Source: Micropterix aruncella
Taxonomy: Eukaryota; Arthropoda; Insecta; Lepidoptera; Micropterigidae
Reading direction: 5' to 3'
Length of the DNA stretch: 64,000 nucleotides
NCBI GenBank assembly: GCA_944548615.1
Contig: OX155950.1
Location: forward strand, 37,179,155-37,243,154
Both the position numbers and the translations under genes were made by a program. The notes under the pieces are model-generated. The model searched no databases. It was not told the DNA's origin and worked only from the letters and a program-made list of their open reading frames with translations. Below are positions 14,501 through 54,995 of the stretch, in pieces (position 1 is the stretch's first letter; each line of letters starts with the position of its first letter).

Positions 14501-15171
14501 ATAATATTAGCATAGATTGAGATAAATAATATTATTTATCTCAATTATTTTAATAATAATATTTTTTACCATATTTCTTTTAAATCGTCAGTTAAGCGGC
14601 ATATGGGCAATACTCTAACAAGAATTTGTGTAAAATAAATAGTAATGATTGATGTGTTTGCTAGAGTATTGTTTGTTTACCAACTGTTATAAAATAGACA
14701 ATTAAATTAGGAAATTTTTGGATGAATAAAAGGTTATTGAATATTGTTTTTTTTTTCTAGTTGGAGCGAATAGCAGCACCGACTCACTCGTCAATCTTGC
14801 GCAACTCGTCGTCCCTGGCGCGTCGCAGCGAAAGAGAGTCGGCGAGCGGTGGGACCAGCAACGCCGGTCTCGACGACTCGGACAATTCGCCTCGATGCGC
14901 TCTCGATCCCGGGATGGAGTGGTGCTGCGAGCGACACGCGCGGCACGAGTTCTCGCTCGCCGTCGCGTGCGGACCGCATCGAGCCCGGCTGTGGTGGCGG
15001 CTCGCTGCCGCGGCGGCTCGACGACGAGCCGCCGACTCTCCGCGGCGAGCCTTCGCACTTCCGCCACTCGTATTGACTCGAACGCCAAAGTCCGTTCTAG
15101 CGATGTCACGTCGATTACCACTAACGGTCGCTGTTCAGAAAGTGGAACTACAAGCAATATCCATCAATTAA
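5518..15171 (+). CDS. Unrecognised protein, 3' five exons of gene A (5' end not found)
   Basis: Five consecutive open exons joined in phase 0: 5518-5584, 5648-5860, 7476-7589, 10796-10969 and 14761-15171 (stop), followed by AATAAA at 15189. The first part is acidic and polar (VETQEADSEIAELQQHDKRP). The middle is compact and possibly helical (SGADINLILDQLGCYLCRIE; MDAKYMINIAEERGLFGRGG). Then comes a basic stretch (KRQQSKRRMSKAE), and the last exon is rich in Ser, Arg and Ala. No membrane segment or enzyme motif is seen and I do not recognise the family. Consistent phases and good splice sites argue that it is a real gene. The first exon or exons could lie upstream in the repeat-rich 1-5.5 kb or outside the window. 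Confidence 0.6.
5648..5860 (+). CDS. Gene A internal exon
   Basis: 71 codons, low-complexity acidic and polar (rich in E, Q, D, P). Acceptor TTTTTATTTAAG, donor AAG|GTATGT. It lies only 63 bp after the previous exon. Confidence 0.6.
5936..6244. mobile_element. PIF/Harbinger-like MITE
   Basis: Inverted termini of about 42 bp (GGGCCCTCTAGACGATCAAG at left, complement at right), no coding capacity, flanked by TTA on both sides. A 3-bp TTA duplication and GGGCCC ends fit the PIF/Harbinger type. It lies in an intron of gene A. Confidence 0.65.
6330..7400 (+). repeat. Interspersed element carrying a degenerate 119-bp minisatellite
   Basis: Units contain TTTTGTATACGCATTCAATT and CCCAGGGTTGGCTCCCGACG. 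About five diverged units at 6340-6960, with further units at 7200-7390. The left border (GTCAATGCATTTTTATGG) is shared with the other loci at 36 kb and 41-44 kb. Confidence 0.7.
7476..7589 (+). CDS. Gene A internal exon
   Basis: 38 codons (VPKSDLFEIRKLSNLKSGAD onward). Acceptor TGTGTTGTAG, donor AAA|GTGAGT. Contains the motif CYLC. Confidence 0.65.
7905..8040 (+). repeat. Dispersed repeat B
   Basis: Contains TAATGTAATTAATTATGGAA and AACTATCATTATAGTTGTGA. The same sequence occurs on the minus strand at about 46460-46625, inside gene B. Confidence 0.5.
8360..9240 (-). pseudogene. Non-LTR retrotransposon 3' part, minus strand
   Basis: Broken minus-strand frames read YFAYFHSLMTYGLMFW, FDHHNTRNKLELHL and then a run to the 3' UTR with an A/T-rich tail near 8368. 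This order (FHS.MTYG, HNTRNK) is characteristic of LINE ORF2 after the RT palm. Several frameshifts. Confidence 0.55.
9368..9884. mobile_element. PIF/Harbinger-like MITE
   Basis: 517 bp with inverted ends GGGCCCTTCTACACTTGCGA / GGGCCCTTCCACGCTTGCG, flanked by TAA on both sides. Rich in internal GCGATT motifs on both strands. No transposase. Confidence 0.7.
9890..10790. other. Intron of gene A, no recognised feature
   Basis: AT-rich. A possible LINE 3' UTR block (CTATCTAGGCCGAATCCTGT near 10030) resembles 59960-59990, but no frame is supported. Confidence 0.3.
10796..10969 (+). CDS. Gene A internal exon
   Basis: 58 codons (ELTRMDAKYMINIAEERGLF onward) ending in a basic segment. Acceptor TTTTTACAG; the donor GAG|GTGCGC is weak but keeps phase 0 with the next exon. 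Confidence 0.6.
10970..11900. other. Intron of gene A, no recognised feature
   Basis: AT-rich sequence with no frame, hairpin or tandem repeat that I could support. Confidence 0.4.
11909..12365. mobile_element. hAT-like nonautonomous element
   Basis: Ends CAGTGGTTCCCA and TGGGAAACACTG are hAT-type terminal inverted repeats. They are flanked by CTATAAAG / CTCTAAAG, an 8-bp target duplication with one mismatch. Subterminal blocks (GCGTACCCC) are inverted near both ends. No transposase. Confidence 0.8.
12370..12580 (+). repeat. Dispersed repeat with GGTTCCACCATAGTGG block
   Basis: CCAGCGGTTCCACCATAGTG followed by CTTCTGGAATGGCAT matches 4390-4450. Origin unknown. Confidence 0.45.
13290..13560 (+). 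pseudogene. LINE ORF2 C-terminal fragment, second copy
   Basis: Resembles 1640-1890 in broken frame (VCRSYKTITDNIAF, then an AGATTGATAATTTACC 3' UTR block shared with the first copy). Confidence 0.5.
13783..14518 (+). repeat. Interspersed element with ACTAGCTGACCCG start and TAATATTAG end
   Basis: Starts AACTAGCTGACCCGTGCCCA and ends TTTATAATATTAGCATAGAT, with AATCGGTTCGGTAGATCAAG before the end. I associate this layout with short retroposed repeats of butterflies and moths. The class is not certain. Confidence 0.45.
14761..15171 (+). CDS. Gene A terminal exon
   Basis: 137 codons to TAA. The acceptor has a long T run ending TTTTCTAG. The exon is strongly GC-rich against its AT-rich surroundings, and all three forward frames are long, so frame must be argued. 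Phase from the upstream exon selects the frame beginning LERIAAPTHSSILRNSSSLA and ending VQKVELQAISIN. Comparison with the diverged copy at 17.6 kb supports the same frame, because many differences are third-position and silent. Confidence 0.55.
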   Translation: MERIAAPTHSSILRNSSSLARRSERESASGGTSNAGLDDSDNSPRCALDPGMEWCCERHARHEFSLAVACGPHRARLWWRLAAAAARRRAADSPRRAFALPPLVLTRTPKSVLAMSRRLPLTVAVQKVELQAISIN

Positions 15172-15188
15172 AATGTACATGCTTTGGA

Positions 15189-15194
15189 AATAAA
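15189..15194 (+). terminator. Poly(A) signal AATAAA of gene A
   Basis: AATAAA 18 bases after the stop. It is conserved in the diverged downstream copy (17838-17843 region). Confidence 0.5.
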
Positions 15195-15291
15195 TGGTAT
15201 TTCAAAACAAATTATTTTTTGGAGTTTACTGCTTAAGAATCGATTTCGTTTAAAACCCCCGGTACGATACTTTGGTGTGTAAAAAAGCATT

Positions 15292-15530
15292 AAGTTTAAT
15301 ATCAGTAAAGTTAATATCAGTAAAAAAAAAGTTTAATATCAGTAAAAAAAAAAAAAAAAAAATCTCTTTCGCACGCGCGCAAGAAAGACATAAAAAGCTG
15401 TATTTTTAAACTCGCTTATCCCGGATCGAAGATTGCGCAGCGAGAAATGCGCGCGTCTCTTTAGCACGCACGCGAGAAAGAGACAGAGAGCTGTGTTTTT
15501 TAACCCGCTGATACCGGAGTCTAGAACGAC
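15292..15530 (+). repeat. Short tandem repeats downstream of gene A
   Basis: Three copies of GTTTAATATCAGTAAA, a poly(A) run, then two diverged units of about 92 bp (TCTCTTTCGCACGCGCGC and TCTCTTTAGCACGCACGC). Confidence 0.6.
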
Positions 15531-15639
15531 GAATATAGAAATGACGCTCAAACGTCAAATGTGATGTGGAGGGCTGTTTTACCGACGTATTTCGGGGAAC
15601 GCTCGATAGATGGCCTAAGTAGGTATGTGTGTTTCAAAT

Positions 15640-16330
15640 CGAATAATAAATCATGAAATTATAATGTTTTAATAAATATATTTTTATTTATTATTTATTA
15701 ATTTACAATAACTTCATATAATATGTCACATAAACACCATTTACATAATATGGTTGAGTTGGGAGAGATTGAGCACATCCTATGGTGAAAATGTTTATCC
15801 GCATTCCTAACTAGGTCAGAGACCCGTATCTAGGGATGCTTACCTACACATATATATACATAGCAAATAATACACGAGATTTGATATTAGTTAGTAATAT
15901 ATAATTTAATAAAACAGCTTAAATTATTAGCGAGAGCAATTGAGACTCCGCATACATTGGACCCCTTTCAAGCAGGTACTTCTTTATAAGTATTTTGAAT
16001 GAATTTATGTAAGTTGTTTGCATTCTTATAACTCTCCTTTAAATTATTATAAAATCTCGGCGCAAGGAAATAAAAATGCCTTTGGGCAAATGAGGACTTT
16101 ACAATCGGAATATTATAATTCGACCCAGTAGCTTGCCTTGTGTTTTTAGTTTGTTGGCTTCTTGTCTGCTGATCCTTGATTCTGTGAAACTCAATTAGTA
16201 ATTGTTTTATGAATAATTGCCTCACATCAAGTACTCCATATTCTGTAAAGAGTTTCGCTGAGGGGTATCTAGGGGTTTTTTTATTGATGACCTTCAGAAT
16301 CAGCTTCTGCGCATTGATCAAAGGAAGGAG
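15640..16330 (-). pseudogene. LINE 3' end with ORF2 C-terminus
   Basis: Minus-strand ORF 15968-16321 reads INAQKLILKVINKKTPRYPS and SFAQRHFYFLAPRFYN, closely parallel to the LINE at 1.9-4.0 kb (AQKLILK, QRHFVYIAPRIFN). The 3' UTR runs left to an AAATA tail near 15670. 5'-truncated. Confidence 0.7.
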
Positions 16331-16554
16331 TACTTGTGTGATGCAATGGAGTACTTGTGTGTGTGTGGAGTACTTGTATGCTTTCAGTATTATAAAAGAT
16401 GCGTTTATTTACCCCTTTTGCCTATTGTATATTCAATGACAATCGCAATTAAAGAGTAATTGTAATTCTAGATGGGTCAACAAATAGTCCCTCTATGTGA
16501 GAGACCTCGTACATGCAAACAAGCAAACCTTTCAGGGCATGGAAAAAACTAAAT

Positions 16555-16810
16555 AACTTTATTCACGAGAATTATTTACTTGCCTTGCCCACCAATCGAC
16601 GCGAAGGAAAAGTATTGTGAACACACTTCTATGTGTCTGTGGGTCTGTGTGAATTCTTTCACGATAGCGCACAAACACTAAATCCGATTGAGCTGAAATT
16701 TGGCATGCAGGAACCATTTCGTCATAGCAAGAGTTGAAAGGTTGTGGTTGAAATCGTTGCATCAAGGGGCGCCCTAGTGATATATCAATCTCGAAATATT
16801 GGACTAAAAG
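16555..16810 (+). repeat. Dispersed repeat A, copy 1
   Basis: Shares CACGATAGCGC, CCGATTGAGCTGAAATTTGG and CTCGAAATATTGGA blocks with six other places in the window. Noncoding; class unknown. Confidence 0.65.
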
Positions 16811-16840
16811 ATTTGAAATTTACTAAACAGGTGCCTTTAT

Positions 16841-17035
16841 AAGTAAGATAAAAACGAATTTACCGCGTGAATTTTGTAACACCCGATGCTTCGGCGGCGT
16901 TGCAGCCGCTGTTGTCTAGGGTAGACTGAAAGAGCTGTCAATCCGTTGTTCCGCGGGTAGGCTGCATACCGCTGCCGCCACTGCGTAAATTATAACGGTG
17001 CGGGGGGGGGGGGGGGGAGGTGGGGTGGTTCGGCC
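16841..17035 (+). repeat. Repeat end homologous to 22.86-23.03 kb (inverted)
   Basis: Starts AAGTAAGATAAAAACGAATT. About 190 bp similar to the complement of 22840-23030. Includes a run of 16 G at 17002-17017. Confidence 0.6.
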
Positions 17036-17454
17036 TGCGCGAATTTCGAAAATCCGTCGTGCATACAACACTCACTGTTTCCTGTCTTACGTCCTTGCGT
17101 TCGGCTTTCGGCGGGGGAAACATTTTAAGATGTTTGATTTTAAGATAAGCCTTGTTGAGCCCAAAAAGGTATTGCGATATTTTGGTTTGAATATCGCATA
17201 AACAAGCTACACTAATAATACATAAATTCCGAGATATATTTTAACTCAATATTAACACCATCTATTGGCTCTTGGCCCAAAACTACCCTTAGCCGAGAAA
17301 CAGCCCGCGCTGCCCGAGGCGGTCGCAAACGAATCCAACCGGGTTCATCCGCCGGTCGAGAGAGGGCGCTCTTCGATTTTATTTATGACATTAATTTTCA
17401 AATGAAAACAGTCCTTGGCTACTTTACGGGAAACTCTTGGTAGGTGAAATAACC

Positions 17455-17610
17455 GATTTCTTTACTTTCCCGGCCCACCAACCAACGAGGAGAGTTTTTT
17501 TTGTGAACGCACTTCTTCCCGTGTGTCTGGCTGTGTGTATTCCTCCACGATAGCGCCCAAGCGCTTAACCCGATTAAGCTGAAATTTGGCATGCAGGCAT
17601 CATTTACTTG
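17455..17610 (+). repeat. Dispersed repeat A, copy 2
   Basis: GCACTTCTTCCCGTGTGTCT, CACGATAGCGCCCAAGCGCT and AAATTTGGCATGCAGGCATC, ending directly at the copy of the gene A exon. Confidence 0.65.
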
Positions 17611-17875
17611 AGTTTCCACTCACCGTCGCACGCGGACCGCATCGAGGCAGGCTCTGGTGGCGGTTCGACGGCGAGCAGCCGACTCCCAGCGGCGAGCTTT
17701 CGCACTTCCGCCACTCGTTGACTCGATTGTCGAAGTCCGTTCTAGCGATGTCGCGGAGATTGCTGCTAACAGTCGCTGTCCAGAAAGTGAAACTTCAAGC
17801 AATAACCATTACCTACGTAAAATGTACATTCTCTCGAAATAAATGGTATTTCGAAACGATAGAATTTGTTGTGTT
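17600..17875 (+). pseudogene. Diverged copy of gene A terminal exon end and 3' UTR
   Basis: Aligns by eye with 14945-15205, including GPHRGRLWWRF, SVLAMSRRLLLTVAVQKVKL and the AATAAATGGTATTTC 3' UTR block. Two gaps (about 16 and 2 bases, net 18) separate segments that are in the same frame. An open frame runs from 17586 to 17885. The copy joins directly to a dispersed repeat on its left, so it could be a captured gene fragment, a tandem duplicate, or evidence that this exon end is itself a dispersed repeat. Confidence 0.5.
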
Positions 17876-18009
17876 GTCATTCTAGATGGGTTGACAAATA
17901 GTCGCTCTATAGGTTTTGCAACGAGAACTTTGTTTTTTAAAATAAAATAAAACAAGGAATGTCGATGAAAATTATTAAAATGTATATTGTAAGTTTAGAA
18001 AGTAAGTGT

Positions 18010-18470
18010 TAGAAAGAGTAAGGTTTGGCAATTATGAATGAAAAATGATATCGTACAAATGTCCACCACGACCACGCTGACAGATGTCGATTCTTTCTTC
18101 AAAATTTTCAATCATTTTTGGCATAATAGCGGGTCTATTTCGTAAATCGGGTGACGGATTTTGAGTTTTAAGATTACAATTAATTCGATTGGCTCCGTAT
18201 ATACTCTGTCCTTCATATAACTCTACAAAAAATAATCCAGTGGTGGTAAATCACATGGTGTGAAATTATGCGATCGGAAAATTTGGTTAGCAATAAATTC
18301 ATTGTTTCGTTGGCTGTGTGACTTGTGGCACCGTTCTGTTGAAACCACATATCAGTGATATCCATATCATCAATAACAGGGCAAAATTGAGTTAGTAACA
18401 TCTCTCGATAGCGTAATCCATTGACCGTAACCGCATTTCCAGCCACATCGTCGAAAAAAACGGACCAACC
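18010..18470 (-). pseudogene. Mariner-superfamily transposase fragment
   Basis: Minus strand: NAVTVNGLRYREMLLTQF and DMWFQQNGATSHTANETM match the DDE transposase segment around the second catalytic aspartate (usual form FQQDGATCHTA; here the D is N). Frameshifts follow. Confidence 0.7.
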
Positions 18471-18479
18471 ACGCCTCTA

Positions 18480-18800
18480 TACCACATAGCACTTAACCTA
18501 AAAGCATTTAATATGCTGTTGGACCGCCTCTGGCTTTGGTCACAAATGCCACTATTTTAGGCATGGAATCAATATGGTTTTGCAACACTTCTTTCGGTAT
18601 GTCATTGCGCCAAACTTTATTTATGGTTTCTTAAAGCTCTTGTTTTGTTTCGGAATGATTTTGGCATATGTTCCTGCGATTATGCTCCATCAAATCCCTA
18701 TAGGATTTAAACCTGGCAAGTTTCCTGGCTATGGAAGAAAATATGTTATATGCCAACGTTTCACCAATAGGTAAACACTTTGGCAAATGGAATAAGACAA
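18480..18800 (-). pseudogene. Tc1-like transposase C-terminal fragment
   Basis: Minus strand: PGNLPGLNPIGI corresponds to the Tc1 motif SPDLNPIE with the catalytic D lost. It is followed by KTILIPCLK / VAFVTKARGG, the usual Tc1 C-terminus, in shifted frames. Confidence 0.65.
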
Positions 18801-19059
18801 TAAGGTTGGTAAAACAGACCTTTCGGAGTTATTGAACAACACAACCACTAATTTAACTTCTGTTGCCCCTATCAATCGCTACTGACGATGAAATTAGTAA
18901 ACTAATAATGAATATGAAATCCACTTAATTTAGAAATACCAACTGTATTACATTCTAGATTATAAAGTCTAATAAGAATTGTAGTTACGCAGATTGGCCA
19001 CAGTTAATGACCTATCAAATGATTTTGTTCCTGCAAATTTGAAATAAGCTTTTATCTGC

Positions 19060-20340
19060 CCAATAATCAAAGGATGTGCCAGGGACTATTGAGGTTGCTA
19101 TCGTCCTAATAGTCTGCTCAATTGCCTATTTAAAATCTTTGAACACGTAGTTAAGAAACGACTAATAGCATTCCACAACGATCTCCTTACGACTATGCAG
19201 TATTGGATTTTGATCAGTTAAAGGCCCCAAGACGCATTTATTTATTTATTTATTTATTTATTTATTTCCCAAAACATAATTAACCTTACAGATGATTCCA
19301 AATCGTTAATTATTTTTCTAGGCTATTATTCTAGATTATAACTATTATTCTACTATAGACTATTATTATAATTCTACTGTTAATAATATTATTATTACTC
19401 TACTCCATTACTATTACTATCATTATTATTCTAATATATAAATTAGAATAGAAAACGAGACGGAGACATCCGTTAGAGCGTAATATTAAACGATTATACC
19501 TACTTACTATGTATATCTAATGTTAATCTAACCTTTATTATTATACTAGTTACTCCTTTTTAACAATTTTAATACTAAATATTTATCTAATTACTTGATT
19601 GCTAAGAAATGCCATTACCATACTTTGCAGTTGTGCTAAGTTCACCGTCCAAATATCCAATTCTGGCTCAGTCGAACATAGTGCATTTAGGGTACGAAGC
19701 GTCCGCACTGGGAAGCAGTGTTGAGCGATGTTAGTTCTAGCTCGCGGTAACGCGAACAATATATGAGTCCTAGCACGGTAGTAATTGGCGGGTACGAATA
19801 GACCGATTCTTTTAAGGATGGTCGGATTATCAACGAACCCCCTAAGCAGTTTATATATGTAGCAGATTGACAGCCAATCTCTTCTTATGCTTCTTACGCA
19901 TTATACTAGTACGTTGGAGACAGTATTACAGTGATCTTAGATCTTGCTAAGGTATTTCATACTGTCTATCATCGCCTTTTGCTTACAAAACTGTATTTAA
20001 AAGGTATTCACGGTACGTCTCTGCAATGGTTTGAGGATTACTTCTGTGGCAGATCTCAAGTCACTCAACTGGGGGATACATCTAGCTCAGAATCAGGTAT
20101 TAATTTTAGAGTACCTTAAGGTAGCGTGTTAGATTCGATTTTATTCCTTATTTACATAAATGTGCGGTCATCAATTCCTCTGTGTAAGAGTGAAGCCATC
20201 CTGTTAGTAAATGACACTGTCCTAATTGTCAGAGAAAGATCCTAGCAGGAAGTGTATAAAAACTGTCAAAGGGGTCCCAAACGGGTGAAAGAATGGCTTG
20301 ACTGCAACCTTTTATAATCAAATAGCAAGGGAACGCATCA
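19060..20340 (+). pseudogene. Degenerate LINE reverse transcriptase, split by an insertion
   Basis: Before the insertion: FKIFEHVVKKRLI (RT N-terminal motif). After it: VILDLAKVFHTVYHRLLLTK (motif A), then a stop within the GSVL.SILFLIYIN motif and LLVNDTVLIV in place of the ADD motif. Inactive. Confidence 0.6.
19239..19905 (-). mobile_element. Nested LINE 3' end with (AAAT)n tail
   Basis: Minus strand reads LLRGFVDNPTILKRIGLFVP and ARTHILFALPRARTNIAQ. The tail is (TTTA)n at 19239-19267. The short repeat ACGCATT borders both sides, consistent with a target duplication. Confidence 0.6.
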
Positions 20341-20699
20341 CACAGCTGGAATATCCCTCATAGTTCACACATATAAGGACAGTCCATCATCTCTCTGTGC
20401 TTTCTATCCTCTAGACAAGGTGAGCATGATTAAATAGGCTCGACTTTGGACATTAGACTGACCTGGTCATACCGCAAAAATTCGCAAACATACGGTTTTT
20501 ACGAAAAATACCGTCGAAACCGGTACTAAAAGTTGTTTATTACGTGCTTGCATATATTATTATTATACGTCGTTCGGATCAAAGCCGCCCGGTTTTCAAA
20601 ATTCATTGCAAAATATTTAATCGTTATTGCATGTTGTTATTTTGTCAATAAGGCCGGCAATACACGTCCAATTTTTCTCTACGATAGTCTGATCAGACT

Positions 20700-20802
20700 T
20701 TAGGAAGGCGCTCTTGCCATACATTTGTTTGAACATTCAATACACGTCTGATAGTCTGATTGTTCGTGTATTGAATGTTCAAACAAGTGTATGGCAAGAA
20801 CA
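20700..20802. repeat. Inverted repeat, about 45-bp arms
   Basis: GGAAGGCGCTCTTGCCATAC...CAATACACG faces CGTGTATTG...GTATGGCAAGAACACCTTCC around an 18-base centre. Preceded at 20652 by GGCCGGCAATACACG; perhaps part of a MITE. Confidence 0.6.
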
Positions 20803-20957
20803 CCTTCCGATCATTGCGCTATACCTACAAATACAAAATTAGATGGTCGTAACTGTATCGATGTATTTTCGGAGCGAGTTGGTTAAATAATCAAGTTTAT
20901 CTACCTTGAAGGACACTTAGCGGCCGAAGATATTTCTTTGATTAAATAAACGGTTCA

Positions 20958-21450
20958 CTAGGTGCCGGACGGGGTAGAAACCAGGAGAATCTTCCTCCAT
21001 ATCTCCGTTCGTCCACCCTTCACGTGATACCCTTCTGGTACGCGTGAGGTTGTCGATGCACGATATCCCGGGCAGATAAAACGACCCATGTCGTTAGAAC
21101 TGCCAGGGTGGTGGGCGGGGTTTCTCCCCCCGCTTGTCACCGCGTAGCCTAATAATGCCAGGGTAGAATGTTTTCCACTTTGGACAAAACAGTGCATGTA
21201 TCTATCGCAATACATATTATTTGGCGTTTGTGATCCATAATTGCTTATATAATAAAGTATAAATTCTTTGTATATCCGTATTTCTTTGAAGCCACCTTGG
21301 GCTAAAATAATAAGATTTTGTACTAAATATCATATCATAGTGCCTAATCGCGAGAAATACTGACAGGGTAGAATGTTTCCCACTTTGGGCAAAACAGCGA
21401 AATAGAGAATTTTCGCAATACCTAGTATTTTGCGTTCGTGACCTAGAATA
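20958..21450. repeat. Unclassified GC-richer repeat region
   Basis: AGGGTAGAATGTTT(T)CCCACT, CAAAACAG and GCAATAC blocks occur twice (about 21162-21235 and 21365-21440). No family recognised. Confidence 0.4.
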
Positions 21451-22011
21451 AATGGGAGGACACGAGACTGGCGTGGTAGTCTACCACGCCAGTCCCCTCA
21501 GCCTAGATTCTCAGGTCCATCCGCCCATAAAATGTGACGGCCAGCTATAAAAGAAGACAAATATCATAAATGTTGATGTTGAAGAGAATAATTTCGCTAT
21601 ACATTTGGCGGAGCGCAGAAAACCAATTATAAACCCGAATGACCACTCTCAAATGGCACAAGAATTTTAAAACAAAATAAGGAAACTTGTCTTAAATATA
21701 ACATGCAGTCGTGTCGCCTACGACGGGCCAGAGGTTCCAATTAATCGAGTTAGCCGTAAGAGTACAAAGTCACTCGCCATTGTGTATAATTAAATACTGA
21801 TAAAGATATTAATATTCCAAAAAAGGGGAAGTAAGCCTGCGGTCTGGTATGGCCAGTCGTGGAACGGCTTCGATGCGTGTGACATCATTAATTCATTATA
21901 ATTATCAGAAATAATAATATTATAACCTTATTTAAACAAGTTTTCTTGTTACCAGTGGCTAGTGTGTGATTGTGTTGCGATTGATTTGAAATAATAGAAA
22001 TAAAATAGATT

Positions 22012-52969
<30,958 letters not shown>

Positions 52970-52976
52970 TTATTAT

Positions 52977-52982
52977 AATAAA
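52977..52982 (+). terminator. Poly(A) signal AATAAA of gene B
   Basis: AATAAA lies seven bases after the stop codon. This is very close, so a later AATAAA-like site near 53140 may be used instead. Confidence 0.4.
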
Positions 52983-53332
52983 ATAACAATGTGTTAGAAA
53001 TAATTTATTACAATAATCAGATGTATTTTAAGAGGATACAAAAACATCTATTCTGTCACATACATACATACTAGTACATTTATTCATTATCATACTAATT
53101 TATTTTTCAAAATAGATTTCGCAAATATCAGTAGAAAAATAAATAAAAAACGTAATTTTATAACATTATGCTAAATAATCCATTTTTAGCCTGATTATAA
53201 TTTATTTTTTAGCCTGATTATAAGACTTAATTTATTACAAATTTTTTGAGTATTAATACTAATATGCAAAATTATTATTAATCAATTTAACTATGGAAAT
53301 ATATATAAATGTCTGTTAGATTTTTTATTTTT

Positions 53333-53862
53333 AAGCTATTGCATAGCTTTTATCGCGGGCCTAGGCCAGCGCGTCGACCGAATGAAGAAATTTCGTAACG
53401 AAAATTAATGATTTTAAACTGATAATTACGTCTAAACGAGTACTGCTTACGATTCCAAAAAATATATGTTAAACAAGAACATTTTCTTAATATTCTTAGC
53501 TTTGAATATTTTAGATTTTATTAATATTACATAGTGTAATTAATTTGTGAAATAAGGTCTAACCGAACACAAAAAGGACTACTACGCAAATACTATCTGG
53601 CGTATTATTATGAAACCTGCACCATTTTAAAGATAATTTAATTATCTATCTCTTTATCTACGATTTTTTTCGAATAATCCGTTTTTTTTGCTTTATCGAA
53701 TAAAAAAATCGTGCGCGGCGCTCTATCGGAAGACGTTTAAATTATTTCAAAGTTTTCCGATAGAGCGCAGTTATCTGATATTAGAAAAAAATAAAATAAA
53801 TAAATAATTATAATTGCATAAGTTGTTAAAAATGCTATGCAATAGCTTTACCGCGGCAGTCC
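53333..53862. repeat. Possible MITE with AGCTATTGCATAGC ends
   Basis: GCTATTGCATAGCTTTTATC at left and GCTATGCAATAGCTTTACCG at right. Inside, at 53718-53768, is a hairpin with arms GCGCTCTATCGGAA. Confidence 0.4.
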
Positions 53863-54699
53863 CCGAGTGCCACACGTATTTTTTTAATTTTATTAAGTAA
53901 TGTACAAAAAAAGACATGGACATACATACTATTATATATACAGAATCGTTAAAAATAAGTATTAGTATAGAGAAAAAACATAGCTCTATGCATATAAATG
54001 TTCTAGCATATCCGAAATGAGGCGAAATCGCACAACCAACTAAACCTAGAAGGTCTGTATCTGGCTGTGCTGAGTTAACATTTGTTTGTTGACGCGCGAA
54101 CTGACGCATTTGATTCCAATTTTCAGAGACTTTTTAAATCTAGCAAAGGATTTAGCCAAACAATGTGTTTTTACACAAATTAAAATCAAAAATAAAAAGT
54201 AGAAAAAATGTATGCAATTAAAACTAAACATTTTCTTTCATAAACTTCGCATTATATTCAATAAATTTAGGTAGAAAATAGGTAATAATATACAATTATT
54301 ATAAGTAGAGTATTGACTCTACATTGTAATATACAATATGTATGAGAAGATAATGTAATATTGCAAATTTTTAGAAACATATGTGTTTTTAATATTCACT
54401 CTATAGTAGTAATTAGATCTTAAACGTACCTCAAACGTACGTTCAAACGTACCTTAAAGATACCTGAAACGTACATACAAAAAGTAGCAAAATGTTGTGA
54501 ACCCTAAATATTATATGAAAAAAATAATGAAAATTATATTTTTAAAATCAAAATTTCATAATAGTGTTTTTAAAATTTAAATTTTTATTTTATTGTAACA
54601 TATTTTTAAACTTTTTGTTTTTATTTCAACATACTTTAATGTTTTTAATTCTATTTAACTTAAACAGAAAATGTATTTATAACTATAGCAAGTTGGCAA
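53863..54699. other. AT-rich intergenic, no gene seen
   Basis: Short AACGTACC(T) repeats at 54425-54480. Nothing else supportable. Confidence 0.4.
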
Positions 54700-54995
54700 C
54701 TCTGTCAACATTCGCATATAGTTTCTTACGCATGCGCACGCTATGGTCGCACACACACATACTCCATTACACAAAAACACATTACACGCACTGAGGCTAG
54801 TGCGGCGTTTGCAATTCGATCTGTTAATTCGTCATCAAATTTTAATACCATTTTCACTGCTTATTTTTGCCACGATTTTATCAACTATAAACTACTTACC
54901 ATCGCTTTATGACGATACTCTTATTATTATCATTTATCGTCGTTTATCCGCTATAATTGTTCTTGCATTTTTTATACTGTATGTGAAACCTCTTT

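Noticed and set aside
14702..15157. Minus-strand 151-residue Arg-rich ORF opposite gene A's last exon
   Set aside because: GC-rich shadow frame; the + frame is supported by splice phase and by the downstream copy.
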